Counted from the first letter of the stretch, positions 19,564-29,527 are shown. The stretch: DNA of 64,000 nt from an uncultured Sulfitobacter sp. (GCF_947497275.1 NZ_CANMFS010000004.1:186001-250000); one strand, 5' to 3'. Notes: a model not told the origin generated them from the sequence alone. Program-made: numbers and translations.

Positions 19564-21159
19564 TCAGGCGACATCGAATTCCAGCAGTTTGATCTGATTG
19601 AACAGACCGGTGCTGCGCAGCTTCTCAACCACGGGCGCGGGCACAGATTCATCGACGTAAAGCAGCGCGATCGCCTCACCCTTCACATTGGCGCGGCCGA
19701 GGGTGAAGTTCGCGATGTTCACGCCATTCTCGCCCATCGTGTGGCCCAATGCACCGATGATGCCCGGCGCATCATCGTTGGTGGTGTACACCATATGCGC
19801 GCCGACTTCGGCGTCGATGTTGATACCCTTGATCTGGATAAAGCGGGGCTTGCCGTCCGAAAATACGGTGCCCGCGATCGAGCGTTCACGCTTGTCCGTG
19901 ACCACGGTTACCTTGATATAGCCGTCGAACGCACCGGACTTGTCCTGGTTCGTGGTGGAGATCTGGATGCCCTTCTCTCTGGCCACGACGGGCGCCGAGA
20001 CCATGTTCACGTCCGGGTTGGCGCGTTTCATGATACCCGCGACGACGCTACAATTGAGCGCGGCAAGGTTCATTTCGGAAACCACACCGTCATACAGGAC
20101 GTTGATCGCCTTCATCGGCTCATCGGTCAGCTGTCCGATGAACGACCCGAGGTGCTGCGACAGCTTCAGCCACGGCCCCATGATCTGGGCCTCTTCCGCC
20201 GTGACGGACGGCATGTTGAGCGCGTTGCTGACGGCCCCTGTCAGCAGGTAATCGGACATCTGCTCGGCCACTTGCAACGCTACGTTTTCCTGTGCTTCCG
20301 TCGTCGCGGCACCCAGGTGCGGTGTGCAGACGACGTTTGGAAGGTTGAACAACGGATTCTCTGTGGCGGGCTCTTGCGCGAACACGTCGAACGCCGCGCC
20401 GGCGACATGGCCTGATTTCAACAGATCGGCCAATGCTTCTTCGTCCACCAGACCGCCGCGCGCGCAGTTGATGACCCGCACGCCCTTCTTGGTTTTCTCA
20501 AGGTTCTCGCGGCTGAGGATGTTTGCTGTCTGGTCGGTAAACGGAACGTGCAGAGTGATGAAATCCGCGCGCTTGAGAAGATCGTCAAGTTCGACCTTCT
20601 CCACACCCATCTTCTGTGCCTTTTCCTCGCCGAGGAAGGGATCATAGGCGACAACCTTCATCTTCAAACCGCGCGCGCGGTCGCAGACGATGCCGCCGAT
20701 GTTGCCCGCACCGATTACACCCAGCGTCTTGCCTGTCAGCTCGACACCCATGAATTTCGACTTTTCCCATTTGCCCGCATGGGTGGAGACGGAGGCCTCG
20801 GGGATCTGACGGGCGACCGCGAACATCATCGCGATGGCGTGTTCCGCTGTCGTGATCATGTTGCCGAAGGGCGTGTTCATCACGATGATGCCCTTCTTGG
20901 ACGCTGCGTCCTTGTCGATGTTGTCGGTGCCGATACCGGCGCGGCCGATGACCTTGAGGTTGTCGGCGGCGGCGATGATCTTTTCCGTGGCCTTGGTGGC
21001 CGAGCGGATTGCAAGACCGTCGTATTTGCCGATCACTTCGAGCAGCTTGTCCTTGTCCTTGCCCAGATCGGGCTGGAAATCGACGTCGATGCCGCGATCC
21101 TTGAAAATCTGAACGGCGGCGTCGCTGAGTTTGTCGGAGATGAGTACTTTGGGAGCCAT
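19564..21159 (-). CDS. serA: D-3-phosphoglycerate dehydrogenase
   Basis: A 531-residue enzyme for the first step of serine synthesis, oxidising 3-phosphoglycerate to 3-phosphohydroxypyruvate with NAD. NAD-binding motif GVIGAGNIGGIV, catalytic Arg in NCARGGLVDEEAL and catalytic His in TPHLGAATTEA. It is the long form: an intervening domain from about residue 320 and a C-terminal ACT domain (HMVYTTNDDAPGIIGAL, IALLYVDE), which in relatives mediates serine feedback. It follows serC by 85 bases on the same strand. Confidence 0.97.
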   Translation of the reverse strand: MAPKVLISDKLSDAAVQIFKDRGIDVDFQPDLGKDKDKLLEVIGKYDGLAIRSATKATEKIIAAADNLKVIGRAGIGTDNIDKDAASKKGIIVMNTPFGNMITTAEHAIAMMFAVARQIPEASVSTHAGKWEKSKFMGVELTGKTLGVIGAGNIGGIVCDRARGLKMKVVAYDPFLGEEKAQKMGVEKVELDDLLKRADFITLHVPFTDQTANILSRENLEKTKKGVRVINCARGGLVDEEALADLLKSGHVAGAAFDVFAQEPATENPLFNLPNVVCTPHLGAATTEAQENVALQVAEQMSDYLLTGAVSNALNMPSVTAEEAQIMGPWLKLSQHLGSFIGQLTDEPMKAINVLYDGVVSEMNLAALNCSVVAGIMKRANPDVNMVSAPVVAREKGIQISTTNQDKSGAFDGYIKVTVVTDKRERSIAGTVFSDGKPRFIQIKGINIDAEVGAHMVYTTNDDAPGIIGALGHTMGENGVNIANFTLGRANVKGEAIALLYVDESVPAPVVEKLRSTGLFNQIKLLEFDVA

Positions 21160-21244
21160 GAGTGTGGTCCTTTAAAATGGGGGAATGTGCCCGTGTACAT
21201 CCCCGGCCTGCAAATGCGTACAGGCCGGGCGAGTACCGTGGGGT

Positions 21245-22384
21245 TTATGCGTTGATTTCGGTCTCGAAGGCGTAGGCGAGCCACGGCAACATCGCTTCGA
21301 TGTCGCGCGTCTCGACTGTGCCACCGCACCAGATGCGCAGACCTGCGGGCGCGTCGCGGTAGGCACCGATGTCCAGCGCGATATCCTCGTCCGCCAGCCG
21401 CTTTGCAACCGCCTTGGCAAAGGCGGCACCGTCCGCGATGCGCGTATCGGTAAATTTAAGGCACACGGAGGTGGTCGAGCGGGTCGCGGGTTCGGTGGCG
21501 AGGAAGTCGATCCAGTCATGCGTGTCGACAAAGGCGGTGATTGCCGCCGTATTGGCATCGGCGCGCGCGATCAGGCCCTTGAGACCGCCTACGGATTTTG
21601 CCCAGTCGAGCGCGAAAAGGTAGTCTTCGACGCATAGCATCGAGGGGGTGTTGATCGTCTCGCCCTTGAAGATTCCTTCGATCAGCTTGCCGCCTTTGGT
21701 GAGACGGAATATCTTTGGCAGGGGCCAGGCGGGGGTATAGCTTTCGAGCCGCTCGACGGCGCGGGGGCTGAGGATCAACATGCCGTGCGCCGCTTCGCCG
21801 CCCAGCACCTTTTGCCAGCTGAACGTGGTCACATCCAGCTTGTCCCACGGCAGATCCATCGCAAACGCGGCGGAGGTCGCATCGCACAGGGTCAGCCCCT
21901 TGCGGTCCGCCGGAATCATGTCGCCGTTGGGCATCCGCACGCCCGAGGTCGTGCCGTTCCAGGTAAAGCACACATCGTTGTCGTAGTTCAGCGCGGCCAT
22001 ATCCACGATCTCGCCGTAGTCGGCTGTGTGGGTGGTCGCCTCGATCTTGAGTTGCTTCACCACATCTGTGACCCAGCCCGCACCGAAGCTTTCCCATGCG
22101 ACCACCTCGACGGGGCGTTCGCCCAACAGGGACCACATCGCCATCTCGTAGGCACCTGTGTCCGACGCGGGAACAATGCCGATCCTGTAGTCGGCAGGCA
22201 CGCCAAGAACCTCACGCGTGGTCTCGATTGCCTCAAGCAGCTTTGCCTTGCCGGGCGCGGCACGGTGGCTGCGCCCCAGCGGCGCGCCGGAGAGCTTTTC
22301 AAGTGCGAATGTAGGGGGCTTGGCGCAAGGGCCGGACGAGAAACGCGGATTTGCCGGCCGCGTTGACGGTTGAGTGGTAGCCAT
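21245..22384 (-). CDS. serC: Phosphoserine aminotransferase
   Basis: A 379-residue PLP enzyme that converts 3-phosphohydroxypyruvate to phosphoserine. It belongs to the alphaproteobacterial branch ([11 protein letters not shown] near the N-terminus). The PLP-binding Lys is in [17 protein letters not shown]. The frame is open far upstream to 23317, but that part is the shadow of serB; ATG 22384 is chosen for homology, with AAAGGA about 10 bases before it. First gene of a serC-serA unit with a hairpin in its leader. Confidence 0.96.
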   Translation of the reverse strand: MATTQPSTRPANPRFSSGPCAKPPTFALEKLSGAPLGRSHRAAPGKAKLLEAIETTREVLGVPADYRIGIVPASDTGAYEMAMWSLLGERPVEVVAWESFGAGWVTDVVKQLKIEATTHTADYGEIVDMAALNYDNDVCFTWNGTTSGVRMPNGDMIPADRKGLTLCDATSAAFAMDLPWDKLDVTTFSWQKVLGGEAAHGMLILSPRAVERLESYTPAWPLPKIFRLTKGGKLIEGIFKGETINTPSMLCVEDYLFALDWAKSVGGLKGLIARADANTAAITAFVDTHDWIDFLATEPATRSTTSVCLKFTDTRIADGAAFAKAVAKRLADEDIALDIGAYRDAPAGLRIWCGGTVETRDIEAMLPWLAYAFETEINA

Positions 22385-22408
22385 TGATGCTATCCTTTCA
22401 GATATATG

Positions 22409-22426
22409 CCCTTCGTTGGGGAAGGG
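22409..22426 (-). promoter_or_regulatory. Leader hairpin of serC (possible serC-leader RNA)
   Basis: CCCTTC and GAAGGG form a 6-bp stem with a 6-base loop, ending about 25 bases before the serC start codon. Alphaproteobacterial serC-serA transcripts are known to carry a conserved leader called the serC motif. The position fits, but I could not check the consensus, so this identity is a guess. Confidence 0.35.
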
Positions 22427-22541
22427 TGTCCCGCGTTGACGCTTACGGCGCGGCTGGCTCTGGCACAAGCCGGTATTCAACGTTAGAACGCCGTTTGATC
22501 GTCCTTTTGCGACGCCTCTGACGCTGATCGGAAACTTGACC

Positions 22542-23417
22542 ATGTATACAGCCGTGCTTTTGACATCTCCGCTGAACCCCGCTCTGGATCCCGCTCTTGT
22601 CGAGTCCTTGCGTAATGCCTGGGGCGGTGGCGATGCGGTCTGGCTCTGTCCGGACGAGGCGGCTGAGTTCGCGCTGAGCGCAGTGCCCCAGAATCTTTGG
22701 GAGGTCTGGGAAAGCTGCAAGGCGATGGGTGTCGATCTGGTAGTGGTACCGACGGCGGGACGTCGCAAGCGGATGTTGCTGGCCGATATGGACAGCACCA
22801 TGATCGAGCAGGAATGCATCGACGAATTGGCGGAGGAGGCAGGCGTGGGTGCGCACGTGAAGGATATCACCGCGCGGGCGATGAATGGCGAGCTTGATTT
22901 CGATGGCGCGTTGCGCGCGCGGGTGGCGCTGCTCGAGGGGTTGCCGGAAAGCGTTATCGGCAAGGTTCTGAGCGCGCGGATCACACCGATGCCGGGTGGC
23001 GCCACGCTTGTTGCGACGATGAAGGCGCACGGTGCGCATGCAGCGTTGGTTTCTGGTGGGTTCACGGCGTTCACCGCGCACGTTGCGGCAGAGCTGGGGT
23101 TCGACGAGAACCGCGCGAACACCCTCGTGGCGGTGAACGGCTTTCTGACCGGAGAGGTGGCTGTGCCTATCCTTGGGAAACAGGCGAAAGTGGACGCCCT
23201 TGAAGTGATTACTGCGCGGCTGGGCATCTCCGAGGCGGACGTGATTGCCGTGGGCGACGGGGCCAACGATCTGGGCATGTTGACGCGCGCCGGGTTGGGG
23301 GTTGCGTTGCATGCCAAGCCCTCGGTTGCAGCGGCCTGCGATGTCCGGATAAACCACGGTGATTTGACGGCGCTGTTGTATGTTCAGGGCTATTCGAAAT
23401 CTGATTTTGCGGCGTGA
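22542..23417 (+). CDS. serB: Phosphoserine phosphatase
   Basis: A HAD-family phosphatase of 291 residues for the last step of serine synthesis. The nucleophile motif is [21 protein letters not shown], cap residues follow, [13 protein letters not shown] is motif II, and [14 protein letters not shown] is motif IV. The N-terminal 70 residues resemble the degenerate ACT-like segment of proteobacterial SerB. ATG 22542 is preferred to an in-frame TTG at 22536. Divergent from serC-serA, so the whole pathway sits at one locus. Confidence 0.96.
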   Translation: MYTAVLLTSPLNPALDPALVESLRNAWGGGDAVWLCPDEAAEFALSAVPQNLWEVWESCKAMGVDLVVVPTAGRRKRMLLADMDSTMIEQECIDELAEEAGVGAHVKDITARAMNGELDFDGALRARVALLEGLPESVIGKVLSARITPMPGGATLVATMKAHGAHAALVSGGFTAFTAHVAAELGFDENRANTLVAVNGFLTGEVAVPILGKQAKVDALEVITARLGISEADVIAVGDGANDLGMLTRAGLGVALHAKPSVAAACDVRINHGDLTALLYVQGYSKSDFAA

Positions 23418-23433
23418 GGTGGCCGGGGTCGTG

Positions 23434-23465
23434 GGGGGCGCTGCCCCCTTGGCCTTTCAGGCCAA
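23434..23465. terminator. Tandem hairpins between serB and asparaginase
   Basis: GGGGGC (23434-23439) with GCCCCC (23443-23448), then TTGGCCT with AGGCCAA (23449-23465) around TTC. They lie between convergent genes and probably end transcription from one or both sides. T-runs are poor. Confidence 0.6.
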
Positions 23466-23497
23466 TTCACCCGGGATATTGTTAGCCAAAAGAAATA

Positions 23498-24478
23498 TCA
23501 GAGCAAACCGGCGGCGGGTTTCAATACGCCGGTCTGGATGCCGCGCCAGTTCTCGATGGGGGCATTGATCCGTTTGAGGGTTGCGGGGTGGTTTGCATCA
23601 AGGATGCCCAGCCGGACGAGCAGGGCTGCGATGGCGGCCTCGGCGGCGCGGGTGGTGCCGCAGGTGGCCTTGAGGGCAATGCCAAGACCTTTTTCCGGAA
23701 GAATGGCGATATAGAACCCTTCGGCGCCGGTTTTCAGTGCGGCTTTGCCGTCGGTTGCGCGCATCAGTTCCGTACAGGCGCGTCCTTCGCCGGCCACGAG
23801 GTCTGGATGGAGGCGCATGGCCTGGTGCAGCCGTGCTTGGGGGCTGCCGTCGGCGGCGCCTGCAAAACGGGCCATTGCGCGGGCGATGCCGTGCAGGGTC
23901 GCTGCGGGGTTGGGAGCGGAGCAACCGTCGATGCCGTAGCCGGGGCTGGTCTCGCCGGTAATTTCTTCGAAAGCTGCGAGGCAGGCTTTTTGCACCGGAT
24001 GATCCGGGTCGACATATTCAGGGCCTGCACCGAGATGTCGCGCGAGGGTGAGAAAGCCTGCATGTTTGCCCGAACAGTTGTTGTGGATCTGGCAGGAGCT
24101 ATCGCCCGCACGGATCTGCGCTTCGAGAAGGGTGCGGTCGCGGGTTTCCTGCACGCCACAGCGGAAAGCGTCGTCGCGCAGCCCAAGATCCTTCATCCAG
24201 ACGCCGACCTTGGTCACATGGATTGGCGCGCCTTCGTGGGAGGCGCAGGCCACTGCCAGCTGTTCGGTTGTCAGGCCGAACGCGTCTGCCGCGCCCGATT
24301 GCAGCAATGGCAGTGCCTGCAGCATCTTTGACGACGAGCGCGGCAGCACGATTGCGTCCGGGTCGCCCCAAGCATCGACGATCTGACCGCTGGTGTCGCA
24401 GATGACGGCATGACCCGTATGAACGCTTTCGAGAAATGGACCACGCCAGATCTCTGCAAAGGGGGCGGGGGCGGTCAT
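23498..24478 (-). CDS. L-asparaginase, Rhizobium etli AnsA type
   Basis: A 326-residue asparaginase of the class represented by R. etli AnsA, unrelated to the classical bacterial type I/II enzymes. It hydrolyses asparagine to aspartate and ammonia. The characteristic residues are visible: LPRSSSKMLQAL with the SxxK pair, NNCSGKHAGFL with Cys and Lys, YGIDGCSAPN with Asp and Cys, and CGTTRAAE. ATG 24478, preceded by GGAAAG, fits homology better than a frame open to 24520. Probably cytoplasmic. Confidence 0.9.
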   Translation of the reverse strand: MTAPAPFAEIWRGPFLESVHTGHAVICDTSGQIVDAWGDPDAIVLPRSSSKMLQALPLLQSGAADAFGLTTEQLAVACASHEGAPIHVTKVGVWMKDLGLRDDAFRCGVQETRDRTLLEAQIRAGDSSCQIHNNCSGKHAGFLTLARHLGAGPEYVDPDHPVQKACLAAFEEITGETSPGYGIDGCSAPNPAATLHGIARAMARFAGAADGSPQARLHQAMRLHPDLVAGEGRACTELMRATDGKAALKTGAEGFYIAILPEKGLGIALKATCGTTRAAEAAIAALLVRLGILDANHPATLKRINAPIENWRGIQTGVLKPAAGLL

Positions 24479-24669
24479 GGGCTTTCCTTTCGGTTGATGG
24501 TTTGGGCAAAAACATGCCAATCAGGCTTTTGTCCCTCGCGTATTTCGCGCTATGGTGTTTGTTGTCGAAAAGAACGCAAGCCGATATCGCAGAATGGCCC
24601 GGAAAAGCGGTCACGCTTTTGGTTTGCAAGATGTGTTGAGGCAACAAAGACGGCTGGAGAAGTGGACTG

Positions 24670-25200
24670 ATGGGACTTTTGAAAACAGGGTTGGGCGCGA
24701 TCGCACTGGCAGGTCTGGTCGCAGGCGGCGCTTTTGCGCAGGACCAGAGCACCAATCGCGTCGCTGCAAAAACCGACTGGAGCGTGTTCGTCGAGGACAA
24801 TCCCACAGAGTGCTGGGGCGTATCGACACCCAAGGAGTCCGTGAATTCGCGCGATGGGCGCGTGGTGGCCGTGAATCGGGGGCAGACATTGCTGATGGTG
24901 TTTTTCCGTCCGAGCGCCGGGGCAAACGGGCAGGTTGCCTTTACCGGTGGATATCCGTTTGCCAGCGGATCCACCGTGTCGTTGGAAATTTCCGGAGAAG
25001 CCTATGAGCTATTCACAGATGGAGAATGGGCGTGGCCCGCGACCACCGATGACGACTCGAAGATTATCGCCGCGATGAAACGTGGTGCCGATGCCAAAGC
25101 GACCGGCCGGTCCGGGCGCGGGACAAAGACCGAGGATACTTTCTCGCTTCTCGGCTTTACCGCTGCCATCGAGGACGCCGAGAAACGCTGCGGAAGCTGA
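24670..25200 (+). CDS. Invasion-associated locus B (IalB) family protein
   Basis: A 176-residue exported protein. The signal peptide is clear (LGAIALAGLVAGGAFAQ). The mature part has the IalB-family layout: WSVFVEDNPTECWGVSTP near the start, a central beta-rich region (TLLMVFFRPSAG), and the ending GFTAAIEDAEKRCGS with a Cys that may pair with the first. IalB was named for erythrocyte invasion in Bartonella, but the family is common in free-living alphaproteobacteria and its function here is unknown. A terminator follows directly. Confidence 0.85.
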   Translation: MGLLKTGLGAIALAGLVAGGAFAQDQSTNRVAAKTDWSVFVEDNPTECWGVSTPKESVNSRDGRVVAVNRGQTLLMVFFRPSAGANGQVAFTGGYPFASGSTVSLEISGEAYELFTDGEWAWPATTDDDSKIIAAMKRGADAKATGRSGRGTKTEDTFSLLGFTAAIEDAEKRCGS

Positions 25201-25222
25201 GCACTCGCAGTAAGGTTTTCCA

Positions 25223-25259
25223 CAGCCCTGCCTGCGAAGGCGGGGTTGTTTTCATTTTT
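25223..25259 (+). terminator. Rho-independent terminator after IalB-family gene
   Basis: CCCTGCCT and AGGCGGGG pair around GCGA, extended by CAG/TTG flanks, and are followed by TTGTTTTCATTTTT. It lies 22 bases after the stop codon. Confidence 0.85.
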
Positions 25260-25307
25260 AGTGCAACCACTGTATAGCGGGCGCAACTTGTCCAAAGGAT
25301 TCGAGCC

Positions 25308-26492
25308 ATGCCTGTCAAAGCACCGATCACTCAGGATGTCATGACATTACCGCGCAAGTTGCCCGAGGGTCCGCAAAACCTTGTCGGGCTGACCCGCGAT
25401 GCGATGCGCGCTGCGTTGATTGCCAGCGGCACGCCGGAGAAACAGGCGAAGATGCGGGTTGGACAGATCTGGCAGTGGATTTATCAATGGGGCGTGCGTG
25501 ATTTCGACGCGATGACCAACCTCAGCAAGGCATTTCGCGCTGATCTAGCCGAGAATTTCGTGATCGAAGTGCCCGAAGTCGTCACCAAGCAAGTGAGCAC
25601 CGATGGCACCCGCAAGTATCTGGTCCGGATTGCGGGCGGTCACGAGGTTGAGGTGGTGTATATCCCCGAAGAGGATCGCGGCACGCTTTGCGTCAGCTCG
25701 CAGGTCGGTTGCACGCTGACCTGCTCGTTCTGTCATACCGGCACGCAAAAACTGGTGCGCAATCTGACGGCTGCCGAAATCATCGGGCAGGTGATGATTG
25801 CGCGGGACGATCTAGGGGAATGGCCGCAGACCGGCACACGCACCTACGAGGCGCGGATGTTGTCGAACATCGTTCTGATGGGAATGGGCGAGCCGCTCTA
25901 TAACTTCGAGAACGTGCGTGACGCGATGAAGATCGCGATGGACCCCGAGGGTATTCAGCTGTCGCGCCGCCGGATCACGTTGTCGACATCCGGGGTCGTG
26001 CCCGAAATCGCGCGCACGGCGGAGGAGATCGGCTGCCAGTTGGCGGTGTCGTTCCATGCCACAACGGACGAAGTGCGCAATATGTTGGTACCGATCAACA
26101 AACGTTGGAACATCGAGAAACTGCTGGACGCTCTGCGCGAATATCCGAAAGTGTCGAATTCCGAGAGGATCACTTTCGAGTACGTCATGCTTGACGGGGT
26201 GAACGACAGCGACGCGGATGCGCATCGGTTGGTGAAGCTGATCGAAGGAATCCCGGCAAAGATCAATCTGATCCCGTTCAACGAATGGCCCGGTGCACCC
26301 TATAAACGGTCCTCGAACAACCGGATCCGCGCCTTTTCCGAGATCGTTTATAAAGCCGGCTATGCCTCGCCGGTGCGCAAGCCCCGGGGCGAGGATATCA
26401 TGGCCGCCTGTGGCCAGCTGAAATCGGAAACGGAACGTGCGCGTAAATCGAAACGCGCGATCGAGGCGGAAGCGGGCGTTTCGCAGGGGTGA
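25308..26492 (+). CDS. rlmN: 23S rRNA (A2503-C2)/tRNA (A37-C2) methyltransferase RlmN
   Basis: A 394-residue radical SAM enzyme that methylates C2 of A2503 in 23S rRNA and A37 in some tRNAs. The CxxxCxxC cluster motif is in [12 protein letters not shown]. Further family signatures are [24 protein letters not shown] and the C-terminal [12 protein letters not shown] with the second catalytic Cys. The N-terminal helical domain has [14 protein letters not shown] 25308 starts [11 protein letters not shown]. The region after its stop is decayed. Confidence 0.96.
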   Translation: MPVKAPITQDVMTLPRKLPEGPQNLVGLTRDAMRAALIASGTPEKQAKMRVGQIWQWIYQWGVRDFDAMTNLSKAFRADLAENFVIEVPEVVTKQVSTDGTRKYLVRIAGGHEVEVVYIPEEDRGTLCVSSQVGCTLTCSFCHTGTQKLVRNLTAAEIIGQVMIARDDLGEWPQTGTRTYEARMLSNIVLMGMGEPLYNFENVRDAMKIAMDPEGIQLSRRRITLSTSGVVPEIARTAEEIGCQLAVSFHATTDEVRNMLVPINKRWNIEKLLDALREYPKVSNSERITFEYVMLDGVNDSDADAHRLVKLIEGIPAKINLIPFNEWPGAPYKRSSNNRIRAFSEIVYKAGYASPVRKPRGEDIMAACGQLKSETERARKSKRAIEAEAGVSQG

Positions 26493-26580
26493 TCGTCCCG
26501 CCGTCGGAACCCTTTCGAGAAACGCATGTTGAAACCAGCGGTCCGCTTCGAAAAACTGGACGCGTGACTCGGCGGATTGT

Positions 26581-27262
26581 TCAAGCTCTTACTGAATATC
26601 GGCATGGCGCTTGTCGATTATCTTCCTGTTCTGGCTCCTGGCGCGGGGTATTTCCGCGCTTATACGGCGGTCCGCGCGGTCGCGGGGACGCGATAGTCTG
26701 GCAGAGGTCGCCGGATCGCTGATCAAGTGGGCGATCATCGTTGTCGGTTTCATGCTGGGGTTCACGATCGCCGCGCCGACGGTATCACCGGGCGACCAGA
26801 TCGCGTCCGGTGGGCATGAAGGCACGGTTGAAAACATCGAAACCCGTGCGACTCTGATCATAACCTACGACGGGCGGCGTGTGGTGATACCGAACTCGGA
26901 GTTCTACGCAGATAGCGTCGGCTGCAACGACGATTGGGATGCGACGCGTCAGATCATGGAAGAGGCCTGTGCGTCAGTCAGCGGCGTATCGAAAAAGATG
27001 GCGACAGAAACGATCCCCTGCGGCTCTGGGCGATTTTGCCAACGTGGTGCGCTTGCGCTGGTGGACGAAATCCGACCGCAGCAGTCAAATTCATGTTTTC
27101 GGTGATGTGTCACAGGCGGTGTACAAGGCGCTTGACGAGAAAGGGATCGACATGCCCTACCCGACGCAGGTGCATCTGTTTCACGACCAGACCGAAGAGA
27201 CCGATGGCGACCGTCGCAAGCAGCTCGCAACACCATTAGGAAATATCCGCGGGCTGATATAG
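26581..27262 (+). pseudogene. Mechanosensitive channel (MscS family), decayed
   Basis: Recognisable pieces of an MscS-type channel in at least three frames. MALVDYLPVLA (ATG 26604) is in one frame; FLFWLLARG through LIKWAIIVVGFMLGFTIAAPTVSP and GGHEGTVENIETRATLI, GRRVVIPNSEFYADSV in a second; ALGDFANVVRLRWW through GDVSQAVYKALDEKGID and FHDQTEETDGDRRKQ in a third. Between APTVSP and GDQIASGGHEG the pore-lining helix and the following segment, about 35 residues, are missing, and another block of about 20 residues is missing after YADSV. The protein cannot work. It lies directly after rlmN and before an IS21 remnant. Confidence 0.85.
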
Positions 27263-27279
27263 TTGAGTCCGATTTCAGG

Positions 27280-27700
27280 ATGTCGACGCGGCCAAGCAAG
27301 CTGTATCCGTTTGCGGGAAAACTGACGGGTTGGTTGCTGACGGAGCAGTGTAAATCGCGCAAAGACCGGCCCACTGCCAAGCGGATGCATGCGGATCTGG
27401 TACAACTGGGTTTTGACGGTTCTCCTGAGAGCGTGGTGGCATGTGCGCGCCTGGAAGGTTGATCGGCAGCACGTACGGCAAACGACATTCGTGCCGCTGG
27501 TGTTTCGACCTGTCGAGGCGTTCCGGTTGGATTGGGCTACCATTATCGGCAGTGAGCGCGTTGAGCTTCAAATCGCCCGCATCAAGCTGTCACATGGCCG
27601 TGCGTTTCTGGTGCGGACCTATTTGCGGCAGACCCACAAGATGCTGTTTTGATGCCCACTGGCCTGCTTTCCGTGTTTTCGGTGGCTCCCAAGCTGCAGC
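27280..27700 (+). pseudogene. IS21 transposase istA, fragment with frameshifts
   Basis: Three consecutive frames carry one homologous sequence: RPSKLYPFAGKLTGWLLTEQ through KRMHADLVQLGFDG; then WHVRAWKVDRQ, TFVPLVFRPVEAFRLDW, ELQIARIKLSHGRAFLVRTY; then DAHWPAFRVFGGS. This matches the part of IstA from the DNA-binding region to the early catalytic core. At least two frameshifts and a large 3' loss make it non-functional. Confidence 0.8.
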
Positions 27701-27789
27701 AAGGCGTCATGATTCTGCGCGCCTCTGGCCCGACGCCGCAGTGAATTCGGTGTTGATCAGCGGACCTGACACTGAAAAATGCCCAAGAC

Positions 27790-28020
27790 TGGGAAGATCG
27801 CTGAGGTACCGATCAAAACGAACCTCGTGATCCTGGATGAGTTGGGTTACCCGCTGTTCAGCACATCCAGGCGGCGCGCTGCTGTTCCATCTTTCGAGCA
27901 AGCTCTACGAGCGCACCAGTGTGATCCTCACAACCAATCTCGTCTCTAAGAATTGGCGAGGGTGTTCGGGGTGCCAAAATGATCACTGCACGGCTCGACC
28001 GGCTTCCCACCCCCGAGTTG
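27790..28020 (+). pseudogene. IS21 helper ATPase istB, fragment with frameshifts
   Basis: KIAEVPIKTNLVILDELGY contains the Walker B region of IstB. The match then moves to another frame as GGALLFHLSSKLYERTSVIL and TTNLVSKNW, and to a third as KMITARLDRL. The N-terminal Walker A part is absent. Frame changes and truncation show it is dead. Confidence 0.8.
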
Positions 28021-28305
28021 GATGAACCGGCCCGCACGACAACCATGTTCCCGGGTCGACCCGGCCTGTGGTTCAGAAAAAATCTCTTACACCCCGCCCA
28101 AAGACGCGGACCGGTTTTTCGAAAGAAAAGTCCCTCTTCTGGACATCAATCCACTTGGTTGATCTGTCATTGTTTCGCGAAATGCATCAAAAACGCTTCA
28201 ACCGGTGATTGTTGAAAAACCTTGGTTCCGCCGCAATCCCAGCCGATTCCTGCCACCAAAGCGGAACAATCTGTTTCCCGAGACACCTCAATAAGGAGAC
28301 AGCAG

Positions 28306-28521
28306 ATGTCCATCATTATGAAGAAAGACGCCTTTGCCACCAAGGAAGTGCTGCAGATCGTGGAGCGCGAGCGTGCCATCGCTTTGTCGGACCGTGAATG
28401 GAAGCATCGCCTCGCTGGATACGGCTATTCCATCCGCGATACCACGGATGGCCAACGCGTTCTGGAAACGCTGCCCCATGGTATCGAGGTCTGCGTGCTT
28501 CCCCAGACGTTTTTCAGCTGA
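28306..28521 (+). CDS. Small hypothetical protein (71 aa)
   Basis: ATG 28306 is preceded by AAGGAG at 28293-28298, a good ribosome binding site. The product is soluble and helical: KEVLQIVERERAIALSDREWKHRLAGYGYSI, followed by a short strand-rich end IEVCVLPQ. No domain was recognised. The alternation of a charged helix and a short beta segment, and an intact frame beside decayed DNA, argue that it is a real gene. It overlaps the convergent LOG-family gene by 8 bases. Confidence 0.6.
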   Translation: MSIIMKKDAFATKEVLQIVERERAIALSDREWKHRLAGYGYSIRDTTDGQRVLETLPHGIEVCVLPQTFFS

Positions 28522-29368
28522 CAGCCTGCCGTCCCGGCACCGTTTCCCGGGCCGATCGATCGCCCCAATTTTCAAGGGCTTCGACTGCTTCCTGCGCTGT
28601 TTCGACAAATCGGAACAGGTCCAGATCTTCGGCCGAGATCGTGCCTGCATCAGCTAAAGCATTCCAGTTGATGATGCTTTCCCAGAATGCACGCCCGAAC
28701 AGAAGGAAAGGTACCCGCTGCATGCGGCCGGTCTGGATGAGCGTCAGCGCCTCGAATGTTTCATCAAGCGTGCCAAAGCCGCCGGGGAACACGCATATCG
28801 CTTTGGCCCGCATCAGAAAGTGCATTTTGCGAATGCCGAAATAGTGGAAGTTAAAGCATAATTCGGGTGTGACATAGGCATTCGGTGCCTGCTCGAACGG
28901 CAGCACAATGTTAAGGCCGATGGAAACGCCGCCCGCATCTACGGCGCCGCGGTTCCCCGCTTCCATCACGCCGGGCCCACCGCCGGTCACGATGACACCT
29001 TCCCGTCCACCGCCCTCTTGTGATTTCAAGGTCATCAGCCGCGAAAACTCCCGCGCTTCGTCGTAGAAATGCGACAACTCCGCCAGCTTGGGCGTGCGCG
29101 CCGCGCTTTTGTGCGCCGGTTCCGGGATCCGGGCGCCGCCGAACAGCACGATGGTGGATATCACGCCCTCTTCATTCAGGATCAGCTCGGGCTTGAGCAG
29201 TTCGAGTTGCAAACGCACCGGACGCAGTTCATCACGACACATGAACTCATCGTCGGTAAAGGCGAGCCGATAGGTCGGCGCCTGCGTTTGCGGTGTGACC
29301 GGTACCTCGCTTACCGCATCAATATCGGTATGCGCATCGCGCAGCGGATGCTTGGGCTTCTTGCTCAT
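28514..29368 (-). CDS. LOG-family (TIGR00730) Rossmann-fold protein
   Basis: A 284-residue member of the lysine-decarboxylase-like/LOG family. Characterised members release cytokinin bases from their nucleoside monophosphates; others act as nucleotide phosphoribohydrolases. Signatures are VTGGGPGVMEAGNRGA and FPGGFGTLDETFEALT (the PGGxGTxxE motif). The N-terminal 60 residues are an extra segment of low complexity. ATG 29368 gives MSKKPKHP; a frame open to 29404 is less likely. The true substrate is uncertain. Confidence 0.88.
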   Translation of the reverse strand: MSKKPKHPLRDAHTDIDAVSEVPVTPQTQAPTYRLAFTDDEFMCRDELRPVRLQLELLKPELILNEEGVISTIVLFGGARIPEPAHKSAARTPKLAELSHFYDEAREFSRLMTLKSQEGGGREGVIVTGGGPGVMEAGNRGAVDAGGVSIGLNIVLPFEQAPNAYVTPELCFNFHYFGIRKMHFLMRAKAICVFPGGFGTLDETFEALTLIQTGRMQRVPFLLFGRAFWESIINWNALADAGTISAEDLDLFRFVETAQEAVEALENWGDRSARETVPGRQAVS

Positions 29369-29527
29369 CTGATCTCCGTTGTTACTGCTTCTTCTTTGCA
29401 CCATGCATGGGTTTGCGACCGGTTGCCACGCCGATATGCGCTGCGGTGCATTCCTATCAAAGATTGCGCGATGCGCGCCGCACAGCTATAGCGCCAGTCA
29501 ATAGTTTCATTTGACCGGAGACGACAC

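Larger units (their letters stand above)
27278..28030 (+). mobile_element. IS21-family remnant (istA-istB fragments)
   Basis: Partial, frameshifted istA and istB in the usual order and orientation. No terminal repeats were identified. The amount left is well below a complete element of this family (roughly 2-2.5 kb), so most of istA's DDE core and the start of istB are gone. It follows the decayed channel gene and marks an old insertion or rearrangement site. Confidence 0.8.

Noticed and set aside
22443..23357. 304-codon minus-strand frame opposite serB, and the long upstream extension of serC
   Set aside because: Both are shadows of serB, whose phosphatase motifs are clear on the plus strand.
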